Below are positions 1-8,470 of a DNA stretch of 64,000 nucleotides, in pieces. The notes under the pieces were generated by a model that made no database searches, was not told the DNA's origin, and saw nothing but the letters and a program-made list of their open reading frames with translations. Numbering within the stretch: the stretch's first letter is position 1; every line of letters begins with the position of its first letter. A program made the position numbers and the translations under genes. Origin of the DNA: Bacilli bacterium (GTDB lineage Bacteria; Bacillota_I; Bacilli_A; RF39; UBA660); the NCBI GenBank assembly GCA_017634385.1, contig JAGBNN010000010.1:11464-75463 (forward strand), written 5' to 3'.

Positions 1-27
1 AAAAAGGAACTTTAAAAGTTCCTTTTT
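1..27. terminator. Rho-independent terminator at window edge
   Basis: Arms AAAAAGGAACT (1-11) and AGTTCCTTTTT (17-27) form a hairpin with T-runs in both directions. It overlaps the tetR stop codon by two bases and probably ends both tetR and a gene outside the window. Confidence 0.75.
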
Positions 28-625
28 ATTTTATTATATTAACCGCAATATTAATAACTTCTTTTTTCATAATATCATAATTCATTTCACTATGATTATG
101 ATAAATAATCTCATGACATAAATTATCAATCATTCCATATATAATATGTACTTTCTCAAAAGCATTATCAATATAAATATTATTATTTTCTAAAATAGTA
201 ACAATTTTTTTAGTAACATCTAATTCTTGATCTTTATAATAATGATCAACTTTACTATTTAAATGGGACATAGCAGTTAATTCATTATGAGCTTTTTTAG
301 ATATGTTATGCCCTTTAATTAATAAATCAATAATATCATTTAAAATCTTATCTATATTATCTTTATTAATTTCACTATTTTCTAAAAATTCAATTAAAGT
401 ATTTATAAGATTATCAAAATAATTTTTAACACCTTCTAAAAAGATTTCTTCTTTATCATTAAAATATTGATAAACAATACCTGTAGATACACCAGCATAT
501 TCAGCGATTAAAGCAGTATTAGTATTGTAATATCCTTTTTCACACATTAATTCAAAACCTTTTTCAATAATTCTATTTCTTTTCTCAATAGATCTTTTTT
601 GCGTTGGTATTCTAGTTTCTGACAT
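26..625 (-). CDS. TetR/AcrR-family transcriptional repressor
   Basis: A 199-residue protein with the layout of TetR repressors: an N-terminal helix-turn-helix (about residues 12-60, including ALIAEYAGVSTGIVYQYF, the TetR recognition-helix signature) followed by an all-helical ligand and dimerisation domain. The start is set by a GAGGTGG ribosome binding site. It is divergent from an ABC exporter operon, and the gap between them holds two near-identical 24-base operator-like repeats (677-700, 734-757), so it most likely represses the exporter. Its own promoter lies in the same gap, but I could not place it. The ligand is unknown. Confidence 0.9.
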   Translation of the reverse strand: MSETRIPTQKRSIEKRNRIIEKGFELMCEKGYYNTNTALIAEYAGVSTGIVYQYFNDKEEIFLEGVKNYFDNLINTLIEFLENSEINKDNIDKILNDIIDLLIKGHNISKKAHNELTAMSHLNSKVDHYYKDQELDVTKKIVTILENNNIYIDNAFEKVHIIYGMIDNLCHEIIYHNHSEMNYDIMKKEVINIAVNIIK

Positions 626-676
626 AAAACCACCTCGTTAATACAATTATACATAAAAAATAAAAAAAGTAAAGAA

Positions 677-757
677 ATGTGAAAAAATATTCATATTTTA
701 TTGACAACAACATATAAAATAGTATAATTGATAATGTGAAATAAAATTCATATTTTA
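677..757 (+). promoter_or_regulatory. ABC exporter promoter bracketed by two TetR operator-like repeats
   Basis: The -35 TTGACA (701-706) and -10 TATAAT (723-728) are separated by 16 bp. Repeat 1 (677-700) lies just upstream of the -35 and repeat 2 (734-757) just downstream of the -10. Both read ATGTGAA, a 7-8 base A/T spacer, then TTCATATTTTA, an imperfect palindrome that differs at only a few spacer positions between the copies. The layout fits repression by the divergent TetR protein, which is inference. Confidence 0.75.
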
Positions 758-769
758 TAGGAGGTATAT

Positions 770-1489
770 ATGAAAAAAGAAGAAAACTTTATAGTTTTTA
801 AAGATGTTACAAAATCATATAATGTAGGTGAAAAAACATTCAATGCATTAAATAAAATAAATTTTAGTATTCCAAAAGGAGAATTTGTAGTAATATTAGG
901 ACCATCAGGTGCAGGAAAATCAACACTTCTTAATTTACTTGGTGGAATGGATAATGTTACAAGTGGAAATATTATAGTAGATGGAGAATCTATTGAAAAT
1001 TATTCTAAAAATGAACTTGCAACTTATAGAGCAGAAAATGTAGGATTTATATTTCAATTTTATAATATATTACCAACATTAACAGTTTTAGAAAATGTAG
1101 AAATAGTAAAAGATATAGTTAAGAAACCAAAAAGTTCTAAACAAATATTAACTGATGTAGGACTTATTAAACATGCTAATAAATTTCCAAATCAATTATC
1201 TGGTGGAGAACAACAAAGAGTATCTATTGCAAGAGCAATTGCTAAAAATCCAAAAATACTTTTATGTGATGAACCAACAGGAGCACTTGATTCAAAAACA
1301 GGTGTAGAAGTATTAAAACTACTAAAAAAACAATGTGATGGAGATAATGGAAATAATACTGTAATAATAGTTACTCATAATGCATTAATCGCAGAAATAG
1401 CAGATAGAGTAATTAGAGTAAAAAATGGTCAAATTGATAAAATAGAAATAAATAAACATCCAAAAAATATTGATGAGGTAGTTTGGTAA
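770..1489 (+). CDS. ABC transporter ATP-binding protein, MacB/LolD type
   Basis: A 239-residue ABC ATPase that powers the FtsX-type permease encoded 1 base downstream. Visible motifs are Walker [10 protein letters not shown] (residues 44-52), signature LSGGEQQR (from residue 143), Walker B with its catalytic glutamate in [11 protein letters not shown], and a switch histidine in [10 protein letters not shown]. Length and motif spelling match the MacB/LolD/FtsE subgroup, which works with mechanotransmission-type permeases rather than classic channel exporters. An AGGAGG site precedes ATG 770. The promoter with paired operators implies repression by the divergent TetR. Substrates of this subgroup include peptides, antibiotics and lipoproteins; the one here cannot be told. 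Confidence 0.95.
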   Translation: MKKEENFIVFKDVTKSYNVGEKTFNALNKINFSIPKGEFVVILGPSGAGKSTLLNLLGGMDNVTSGNIIVDGESIENYSKNELATYRAENVGFIFQFYNILPTLTVLENVEIVKDIVKKPKSSKQILTDVGLIKHANKFPNQLSGGEQQRVSIARAIAKNPKILLCDEPTGALDSKTGVEVLKLLKKQCDGDNGNNTVIIVTHNALIAEIADRVIRVKNGQIDKIEINKHPKNIDEVVW

Positions 1490-1490
1490 T

Positions 1491-3860
1491 ATGTTAATAA
1501 GAAAAATGTTTCGTGACATAAAACGAAACTTATCACAATTTATCACAATATTTTTAATGGTATTAATAGGAGTAATGGCATACTCTGGTATTGAAGCATA
1601 TATGGATGGTATGACAAAGACAGCAGATGTATTTTACTCTGAAAATAATTTACAAGATTTAAATGTAATAGGAGCTAATTTTACAAAAGATGATTTAAAT
1701 AAAATAAAAGAATTAGATAATGTAGTAGATGCAGAAAGAAAACTTAGTTTAACTGCAACTACAGATAAAGATAAAACATTATTACTTAATTTTATAGAAT
1801 CAAATAACATATCAAAATTTTATGTAGTAAAAGGTGAAAAATTTAATAGGGAAAAAAGTGGTGTTTGGCTTGATCAATTTTATGCAGATGAAAACAATAT
1901 TAAAATTGGTGATGAAATAACTGTTAAGTATGAAACATTAAATCTAAAAGAAAAAGTATTAGGTCTTATAAATGTGCCAGATCATTTATATGATGTAAGA
2001 GATTCATCAGAATTATATCCAGACAGAAAAGAATTTGGATTTGCATATTTATCTGTTGATGAAATAACAGAAGATTATATAAAATCAAAAGTTATGGATG
2101 AAATGGGTATAAAAGATGAAAAAATATTTGATTATTATGTGAAAGATTTTAATTATAAGGATTATATAGTATATAACTATGTAATGGTAGATGTAGATAA
2201 AAAGAAAAATGTAGAAAAAGTAAAAGATAAAATAGAAAAAGAAATAGAAAATGCCGTAGCAATAATTAAAATAGAAGATACTTCATCATATGTAACTTAT
2301 CAAGGCGAAATAGATGAAGGTAAAACTTATGTAGGAGTATTTTCAGGATTATTCTTATTTATAGCAATGCTTTCAGTAATAACTACAATGAATAGAGTAG
2401 TTAAAAAACAAAGAATACAAATAGGTACTTTAAAAGCAATTGGATTTAAAGATAGAAAAGTACTTTCTCATTATATGAGTTATGGCTTCTGGATATCTTT
2501 AATTGCAGCTATATTTGGACTTGTTGCAGGATATTTCTTTATAGGAAATACATTCTTATCACTTGAAATGGCATTCTTTGAAATACCAAATGGTCATCCT
2601 GTAATGAGTTATAAAAGTTATGTAGTCGCACTTATTGTAGTATTAGTAGTAACAATAATTTCTTATATAGCATGTAGAAGTATATTAAAAGAAAATCCAG
2701 CAGAAACACTTAGAAATAAAATTCCAAATGTAAAAAAGAATTCACTTAATATAACTACAAAAGGAATATTTAAGAAAATGAATTTTTCAAGTAAATGGAA
2801 TGCAAGAGATATACTTAGAAATAAAATGAGAACAATAATGGGAATTGTAGGTATTACATCTTGTTGTATGCTTATAGTATGTGCATTCGGTATGCTTGAT
2901 TCAATGAATTACTTTGTTGATTTACAATTTAATAGATTATATAACTTTGATTATAAATTAACATTAAATGAATCAATAAGTGATAATGAATTAAAAGCAT
3001 TAGAAGATAAATATGGAAATAAAACTTCTAAATCATATTTAATAGAAATAAAAGAAAATGGTAAAAAAGAATCAAATAATATATTTGTAACAGATGCAGG
3101 TAATTTAGTTAGATTTGTAGATGATAATGGTAAATTTAAAAAAGCACCATCAAATGATGGAGTATATGTAACTTATAAACTTGCTCAAACTAAAGGTTAT
3201 AAACTAGGAGATAAAATAAAATGGCATATAACTGGAACTAATAAATATTATACTTCTAAGATAGTAGGATTTAATAAAGATCCACAAAATCAAAATGTAT
3301 CAATGACAAGAAAATATTTAGAAATTTTAGGTATTGAATATAAACCTGATTCACTATATACAAATAAAGATTTATCTAAAGTAAAAGAAATAAAGAAAGT
3401 AGAAGTTATACAAGATATAGATGCTCTAGAAGAAGGTATGACTAATATGCTTTCAATGATGAAAACAATGCTTATATTAATAATAGTAATAGCAATACTT
3501 TTAGGTTCAATTATAATTTATAATTTAGGTATATTATCATTTTCTGAAAAACAATATCAATTTGCTACTTTAAAAGTATTAGGATTTAAAGATAAACAAA
3601 TAAAAAATATATTTATAAAACAAAACAACTGGATAGCAATAGTATCAATAATATTAGGATCACCACTAGGATTCTATTTAACAGATTGGTTATTTAAAAC
3701 TGCTATAGAAGAACATTATGACTTTGGAGCTAGTATAACTATTAGAACATATATAATCGCAGCTATTGGAACATTCTTAGTATCTTATTTAGTATCAAAA
3801 TTCTTATCTAGAAAAATAACTAATATAGATATGGTATCTAGTTTAAAAGGAAATGAATAA
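1491..3860 (+). CDS. ABC transporter permease with two FtsX domains
   Basis: A 789-residue membrane protein. An N-terminal transmembrane helix (about residues 15-35) is followed by a large extracellular region, a three-helix FtsX domain (about 280-400), a second helix and extracellular domain, and a C-terminal FtsX domain (about 665-780). This duplicated layout is that of the permeases paired with MacB-type ATPases. Sequence near the membrane helices (IGTLKAIGFKDRKV and FATLKVLGFKDKQI) repeats between the halves and shows the internal duplication. It starts one base after the ATPase stop, so the two are translationally coupled. It would couple ATP hydrolysis to extracellular conformational change. 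Substrate unknown. Confidence 0.92.
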   Translation: MLIRKMFRDIKRNLSQFITIFLMVLIGVMAYSGIEAYMDGMTKTADVFYSENNLQDLNVIGANFTKDDLNKIKELDNVVDAERKLSLTATTDKDKTLLLNFIESNNISKFYVVKGEKFNREKSGVWLDQFYADENNIKIGDEITVKYETLNLKEKVLGLINVPDHLYDVRDSSELYPDRKEFGFAYLSVDEITEDYIKSKVMDEMGIKDEKIFDYYVKDFNYKDYIVYNYVMVDVDKKKNVEKVKDKIEKEIENAVAIIKIEDTSSYVTYQGEIDEGKTYVGVFSGLFLFIAMLSVITTMNRVVKKQRIQIGTLKAIGFKDRKVLSHYMSYGFWISLIAAIFGLVAGYFFIGNTFLSLEMAFFEIPNGHPVMSYKSYVVALIVVLVVTIISYIACRSILKENPAETLRNKIPNVKKNSLNITTKGIFKKMNFSSKWNARDILRNKMRTIMGIVGITSCCMLIVCAFGMLDSMNYFVDLQFNRLYNFDYKLTLNESISDNELKALEDKYGNKTSKSYLIEIKENGKKESNNIFVTDAGNLVRFVDDNGKFKKAPSNDGVYVTYKLAQTKGYKLGDKIKWHITGTNKYYTSKIVGFNKDPQNQNVSMTRKYLEILGIEYKPDSLYTNKDLSKVKEIKKVEVIQDIDALEEGMTNMLSMMKTMLILIIVIAILLGSIIIYNLGILSFSEKQYQFATLKVLGFKDKQIKNIFIKQNNWIAIVSIILGSPLGFYLTDWLFKTAIEEHYDFGASITIRTYIIAAIGTFLVSYLVSKFLSRKITNIDMVSSLKGNE

Positions 3861-3861
3861 T

Positions 3862-4746
3862 ATGAAAACAGAAAAAAATATTTTAATAGCATTTATATTA
3901 AATTTATTATTTTCATGTATAGAATTCATAGGTGGAATGTTTACTGGAAGTATTGCAATACTTTCAGATTCCATCCATGATTTAGGTGATGCGCTTAGTA
4001 TAGGATTATCATATTTCTTAGAAAAGAAAAGTAAAAAAAGTGCAAATAATAATTATACATATGGGTATATTAAATATTCAATTATAGGAAGTGTAATAAC
4101 AACAGTAATACTTATAATAGGATCAATATTTGTAATAATAGGTTCAATAAAAAGAATAATTTATCCAGTAGAAATTAATTATAATGGAATGCTATTATTA
4201 TCTATATTTGGAGTAGTAATAAATTTCATCGCTGCTTATTTTACAAAAGAAGGGGATTCATTAAATCAAAAATCTGTTAACCTTCATATGATGGAAGATG
4301 TATTAGGATGGTTAGTAGTATTAATAGGATCTATAGTAATGAAATTTACTGATATTTCCATAATAGATTCAGTACTATCATTATTAGTTTCAATATTTAT
4401 ACTTTATAAAGCTGTTATAAACTTTAAAAAAATATTAGATGTATTTTTAGAAAAAACACCATCTAATATAGATATAGAAAAATTAAATATCCATTTATTT
4501 AGTATTAATGGAGTAAAAGATATACATCATGTTCATATAAGAAGTATAGATGGATATAATAATATAGGAACATTTCATATAGTAGTAGATAAATATGATA
4601 AAGAAATAAAAGATAAAATAAAAGAAGAACTATTAGAATTTGGAATAAATCATTCCACTATAGAATTTGAATTACCAGAAGAAAATTGTCATAGTGAAGA
4701 ATGTAAAATAGAAGTTAAAACTCATCATCATAATCATCATCATTAA
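3862..4746 (+). CDS. Cation diffusion facilitator (CDF) metal transporter
   Basis: A 294-residue CDF-family transporter that should export divalent metal ions, likely Zn2+ or a related metal, in exchange for protons. About six transmembrane helices carry the HxxxD-type metal sites typical of the family (SIHDLGDALSIG in helix 2, NLHMMEDVLGW in helix 5), followed by a cytoplasmic ferredoxin-like domain. The C terminus is a natural His/Cys cluster (CHSEEC, then HHHNHHH). I chose ATG 3862, 11 bases after AAAGG, over the in-frame ATG 3853, which is too close to it. It ends the TetR-controlled unit, so an exporter plus metal efflux may share an inducer. Confidence 0.9.
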   Translation: MKTEKNILIAFILNLLFSCIEFIGGMFTGSIAILSDSIHDLGDALSIGLSYFLEKKSKKSANNNYTYGYIKYSIIGSVITTVILIIGSIFVIIGSIKRIIYPVEINYNGMLLLSIFGVVINFIAAYFTKEGDSLNQKSVNLHMMEDVLGWLVVLIGSIVMKFTDISIIDSVLSLLVSIFILYKAVINFKKILDVFLEKTPSNIDIEKLNIHLFSINGVKDIHHVHIRSIDGYNNIGTFHIVVDKYDKEIKDKIKEELLEFGINHSTIEFELPEENCHSEECKIEVKTHHHNHHH

Positions 4747-4779
4747 AAAAAGATATGATTAAATACTCATATCTTTTTT
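4745..4779. terminator. Bidirectional terminator between convergent genes
   Basis: AGATATGA (4751-4758) pairs with TCATATCT (4767-4774), flanked by A-run and T-run, so it serves the CDF gene on + and the acetyltransferase on -. The stem lies inside the last codons of the minus-strand gene. Confidence 0.85.
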
Positions 4780-5223
4780 ATTTTCATTTATTTTCCTTTT
4801 TGAAGAAAATACTAAAGTTCTATCATCACCATCTTTAATAAGTTCTTCTTCTAAATTTTTATTTTCTTCAAATCCACAAGACTTAGCTAAATTAATAGAA
4901 GCTATATTATCTTTATCTATTGACAAGTGGACATATTCACAAGCATTATCAGTTTCAAAAATATTATTAGTTAAAGTAGAAAGTACATACTTAGCAATAC
5001 CTTTTCCTCTAAATTCTTTTTTTATACCAATATATATTTCTCTATCAGGTAAATCATCATCTCTAAGCATAGTCTTAAAGCATCCTACAAAAGTATCATC
5101 TAAAAAAATAAATCTAGAATCAGAAGGATTAAAAGAAACAAATTTAGTTAATGATTCATCTGAATTTATTTCAGATAAATATTTATCATAACTAGGAACA
5201 AATCCCTTAAAACTAATATTCAT
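4759..5223 (-). CDS. GNAT-family N-acetyltransferase
   Basis: A 154-residue protein with the GNAT fold signature. Motif A, the acetyl-CoA pyrophosphate loop, is visible as KKEFRGKGIAKYVLS, followed by the family's IDKDNIASINLAKSCGFEEN segment. It should transfer an acetyl group from acetyl-CoA to an amine; protein, small-molecule and antibiotic targets are all possible. It is convergent with the CDF gene, and its last residues (KKDMSI) are encoded within the shared terminator hairpin. The family call is firm, the substrate unknown. Confidence 0.85.
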   Translation of the reverse strand: MNISFKGFVPSYDKYLSEINSDESLTKFVSFNPSDSRFIFLDDTFVGCFKTMLRDDDLPDREIYIGIKKEFRGKGIAKYVLSTLTNNIFETDNACEYVHLSIDKDNIASINLAKSCGFEENKNLEEELIKDGDDRTLVFSSKRKINENKKDMSI

Positions 5224-5277
5224 ATTATCACCTAAATTAATAATACAATTATTTTATTTTTTTATCAATACATGTGT

Positions 5278-5283
5278 TATAAT
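5278..5283 (+). promoter_or_regulatory. Extended -10 promoter for the HAD-like gene
   Basis: TGT directly precedes TATAAT, giving the TGnTATAAT extended -10 form, about 20 bases before the start codon. No convincing -35 was seen. Confidence 0.5.
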
Positions 5284-5302
5284 ATTGTGACAGGTGATAA
5301 CG

Positions 5303-5899
5303 ATGAATGTAATATTTTTAGATTTTGATGGAGTTATATCAGGACTACATGATTTTTATGATAAAAATTTTAATCGTGTTGATGAGTCTATACGAAAAGC
5401 AAATATTGAAAAAAGAATTAAAATATTAGGAGATATTTGTAAAAAATATGATTGTAAAGTTGTAATAGAATCTTCACATAAAGATTTTATAGATGAAGAA
5501 ACACTAGAAACTGATGTAGATTGGATACAAGATGTATTAAACTTATTAAAAAAATATAATATAGAATGTATAGGAAGAACACCTACTGTAAAAAAATATT
5601 CATCATTTGGTGGGTATTATCCTATATGGAAAGAATATGAAATAAGATTATATTTATTTAGGCATCCTGAAATAGATCATTATGTAGTAATAGATGATGA
5701 TGATGCACCACATTGGCTTGGTGGAAAATCAGATTTAGATAAAGTTAGAAATCATTTAGTAGAAACAGAAGATTTTAATGAAGAACATCCAGAAAAAGAA
5801 GGACTACAAGAAAAACATATCGATGAAGTAGGAGAAAAATTACAAGGAGAAAATGAAATAAAGAAGTTTGCATTAAAAAGGAAATCTCAAGAATCTTGA
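5303..5899 (+). CDS. HAD-superfamily-like protein (Swiss-army-knife RNA-repair HAD type)
   Basis: A 198-residue protein starting MNVIFLDFDGVIS, which holds the DxD nucleophile pair (D7, D9) of haloacid dehalogenase phosphatases. Later segments VVIESSHKD and VVIDDDDAPHWLGG match the remaining HAD motifs. The overall pattern resembles the HAD domain described as associated with Swiss-army-knife RNA-repair proteins, a resemblance from memory. A phosphatase or nucleotidase activity is expected; the substrate is unknown. I chose ATG 5303, placed after AGGTGA, over the in-frame GTG 5294. It appears monocistronic, and its TGA stop sits inside the terminator hairpin. It uses more CGN arginine codons than neighbouring genes. 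Confidence 0.7.
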   Translation: MNVIFLDFDGVISGLHDFYDKNFNRVDESIRKANIEKRIKILGDICKKYDCKVVIESSHKDFIDEETLETDVDWIQDVLNLLKKYNIECIGRTPTVKKYSSFGGYYPIWKEYEIRLYLFRHPEIDHYVVIDDDDAPHWLGGKSDLDKVRNHLVETEDFNEEHPEKEGLQEKHIDEVGEKLQGENEIKKFALKRKSQES

Positions 5900-5909
5900 G
5901 ATTTTCTTA
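5882..5909 (+). terminator. Terminator overlapping the HAD gene stop codon
   Basis: AAATCTCAAG (5882-5891) pairs with CTTGAGATTT (5895-5904), followed by a short T-rich run. The TGA stop (5897-5899) is in the 3' arm. Confidence 0.7.
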
Positions 5910-5943
5910 ATTATGTATTAAAATTATTAAAGGAGGTAAATAT

Positions 5944-8022
5944 ATGAAACTAATAATCGCGGAAAAGCCATCACTTGCTAGAAACATAGTTAATGCTATT
6001 GGTAACATGAATAAAAAAGATGGATATTTTGAAAATGATGAATATTTAGTAACATGGGCTTTCGGTCATTTATTTACCCTTTACGATATAGAAGATTATA
6101 CAAATGAAGAAGATAGAAAGTGGAAAATGAATAATTTACCATTTTTTCCACAAGAATTTAAATTTAATTTAAAAAAAGATAATAATAAACAAATAGATCA
6201 AGGAGTATTAAAACAATTTAATATTATAAAAGAACTTTCTAATAGAGAAAATGTAGATACTATAGTAAATGCAGGAGACTCGGATAGAGAAGGAGAGATA
6301 ATAGTTAGATTATGTATTAATAATGCACTTAAAAATGATAAAAAATTAGTTAGACTTTGGCTTCCAGATCAAACACCAAAGACAGTTAATGAAGCACTTT
6401 TAAATATGAAAGATGAAGAAGAATATGATAATCTAGCTAATGAAGGATTTGCAAGAACTTATGTAGATTGGCTTTATGGAGTTAACTTAACAAGATATGC
6501 AACTTTAAAGACAGGAACTCTTTTAAGAGTAGGAAGAGTAATAGTGCCTATAGTAAAAGCAATATATGATAGAGATAAACAAATAGAAGAATTTGTACCT
6601 GATATATATTATGGAATAACATCAAATGAAAAGACAAATGATGAAGAAGTAGAACTTACTTCAAAAGAAAAATTTGACAAAGAAAAACTAAAAGAAGCAC
6701 AACAATTATGTGAAAAATATAATAAGGAACAAGCAATAGTAGTAGATAAAAAGGTTAAAAAAGATATACTTAATCCACCTAAATTATATTCACTTACAAA
6801 ACTTCAAAATTATTTGGGTAAAAAGTATAAAATGCCAATGGATAAGTCACTAGCTATAGTACAAAAATTATATGAAGAAGGATATTTAACATATCCAAGA
6901 ACAAACTCAGAATATTTAGCAACTAATGAAAAAGATAAAATAAAAGAAATAATTAATATAGTTTCTAAACTAGGTTATAAAGTAAAATTTAAAGATAAAA
7001 AAACTATCTTTGATGATTCTAAAATAGAATCACACTCAGCACTAACTCCAACTTATAAAATACCTAAAAAAGAAAATATGAGTGAAGATGAAATAAAAGT
7101 ATATACAGCAGTTATGAGAAGATTTGCAGCAGTATTTTCTATGGAAGATTGTAAAATAGAAAAAACTGAAATAAAAATTAAGTTAGGAGATTTAGAAGAA
7201 TTTACATTAAAAGGAAATGTAATAATAGAAAAAGGATGGACTAAATACGATGAATCATCTAAAAATGATAAAATACTTCCTAACTTAAATATAGGAGATA
7301 TAGTAAATATAAAATTTGAACCAAAAGAAAAAAAGAAAAGTCCTCCAAAACATTATACAATAGAAACATTAAATAATTATCTAAAAAATCCTTTTAAAGA
7401 AGATAAACAAAAAATAGATGAAGAAAATGAAGATGACACTGAAGATTACAAAGCAATATTTGAAGGATTAGAATTAGGTACAGAAGCTACAAGAACAGGT
7501 ATAATAAACAATGCTATTAATAGTAAGTATATTGAGCTTAAAAAAGATGTTTATTATATATTACCAGGTGGAAAATATTTAATAGAAGAATTATCTAATA
7601 TGAATATATCTATGGATAAATATAAAACTAGTGAACTAGGTAAAGGTCTTAAAAATGTTTATAAAGGAAATATAAAAATAGATGACGTAGTTAATTTAAC
7701 AGAAGATGAAATAAAAGAAGTATTTGATAATCATAGTAATGATACAGGATTATATATGGAAAAAATAGGAACTTGTCCATTATGTGGAAAAGATGTAGTA
7801 AAAGGAAGATATAATTATGGTTGCCTTGGATATAAAGAGGGGTGTAATTTTAAAATAAGTTTTAATATATGTAAAAAAATAATAACTAAAGAAATAGCAA
7901 AAGAATTATTAACTAATAAGACAACAAAAGAAATAGAAGGATTTATATCTAAAAATAATAAAGAGTTTAAAGGAAAGTTAAAACTAGAAGAAGATGGTAA
8001 AACAAGTTTTGTTTTTGATTAA
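5944..8022 (+). CDS. topB: DNA topoisomerase III
   Basis: A 692-residue type IA topoisomerase that relaxes and decatenates DNA through a transient 5'-phosphotyrosine bond. An N-terminal TOPRIM domain (IIAEKPSLARNI; acidic NAGDSDREGE) is followed by the toroidal gate with catalytic Tyr317 in TYPRTNSEY and a C-terminal zinc-binding module with CPLC, then CLGYKEGC. Length and the compact single zinc module match TopB rather than TopA. An AGGAGG site precedes ATG 5944. Its 3' end abuts the MerR promoter, whose -35 begins 2 bases after the stop codon. TopB genes are common on both chromosomes and conjugative elements. Confidence 0.95.
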   Translation: MKLIIAEKPSLARNIVNAIGNMNKKDGYFENDEYLVTWAFGHLFTLYDIEDYTNEEDRKWKMNNLPFFPQEFKFNLKKDNNKQIDQGVLKQFNIIKELSNRENVDTIVNAGDSDREGEIIVRLCINNALKNDKKLVRLWLPDQTPKTVNEALLNMKDEEEYDNLANEGFARTYVDWLYGVNLTRYATLKTGTLLRVGRVIVPIVKAIYDRDKQIEEFVPDIYYGITSNEKTNDEEVELTSKEKFDKEKLKEAQQLCEKYNKEQAIVVDKKVKKDILNPPKLYSLTKLQNYLGKKYKMPMDKSLAIVQKLYEEGYLTYPRTNSEYLATNEKDKIKEIINIVSKLGYKVKFKDKKTIFDDSKIESHSALTPTYKIPKKENMSEDEIKVYTAVMRRFAAVFSMEDCKIEKTEIKIKLGDLEEFTLKGNVIIEKGWTKYDESSKNDKILPNLNIGDIVNIKFEPKEKKKSPPKHYTIETLNNYLKNPFKEDKQKIDEENEDDTEDYKAIFEGLELGTEATRTGIINNAINSKYIELKKDVYYILPGGKYLIEELSNMNISMDKYKTSELGKGLKNVYKGNIKIDDVVNLTEDEIKEVFDNHSNDTGLYMEKIGTCPLCGKDVVKGRYNYGCLGYKEGCNFKISFNICKKIITKEIAKELLTNKTTKEIEGFISKNNKEFKGKLKLEEDGKTSFVFD

Positions 8023-8023
8023 C

Positions 8024-8054
8024 TTGACTCTCCAGTTAACTGTAATGTTATACT
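8024..8054 (+). promoter_or_regulatory. MerR-type promoter with 19-bp spacer and dyad
   Basis: The -35 TTGACT (8024-8029) and -10 TATACT (8049-8054) are separated by 19 bp, and the perfect palindrome CAGTTAACTG (8033-8042) sits in the spacer. An over-long spacer with a central dyad is the hallmark of promoters that MerR-family activators untwist. This one drives the MerR gene and the ATPase behind it. Confidence 0.85.
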
Positions 8055-8074
8055 CGTGATGAAAGGAGGAAGAA

Positions 8075-8467
8075 ATGCTATATAAAATAGGAGATTTCTC
8101 TGATAAATGCGGTGTTAGTGTTAAAACGCTTAGATATTATGATGAAATAGATTTATTTAAGCCAATTGAAATAGATTTGTTCACAGGATATAGATATTAT
8201 AGTGATGAGCAATTGGAAGATTTAAATATAATCTTAAAACTAAAAGAAGCATCGTTTTCATTAGAAGAAATAAAAGAATATTGGAATAATTTTGATAATG
8301 ATATTATGCTTAAAAAGAAACAAGAATTATTAAATCAAATAAATATATACGAAGATAAAATAAGAGAAATTGACTATTTAAGAAGTAATATTGTTAAGGG
8401 GAAAATTATTTTAAATAACAAAAAAGAAGTTAATAATATTAGAAAGAAAGTTATAGAAAAGAGGTAA
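8075..8467 (+). CDS. MerR-family transcriptional regulator
   Basis: A 130-residue regulator with the MerR winged helix at the N terminus (YKIGDFSDKCGVSVKTLRYYDEIDLF, residues 3-28, and GYRYYSDEQL), then a dimerisation coiled coil (about 75-115). No effector-binding domain of the GyrI type follows, so it is a short MerR. It lies under a classic 19-bp-spacer MerR promoter, implying autoregulation, and 3 bases before a VirD4/TraG-like ATPase gene that would be in the same unit. The inducing signal is unknown. It lacks the conserved cysteines of metal-sensing MerR proteins; the only cysteine is in the winged helix. Confidence 0.9.
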   Translation: MLYKIGDFSDKCGVSVKTLRYYDEIDLFKPIEIDLFTGYRYYSDEQLEDLNIILKLKEASFSLEEIKEYWNNFDNDIMLKKKQELLNQINIYEDKIREIDYLRSNIVKGKIILNNKKEVNNIRKKVIEKR

Positions 8468-8470
8468 ATT

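Noticed and set aside
4680..4746. His-rich tail of the CDF gene as a cloning tag
   Set aside because: The cluster is interrupted (HHHNHHH) and preceded by Cys and Glu residues; His-rich tails are natural in metal transporters.
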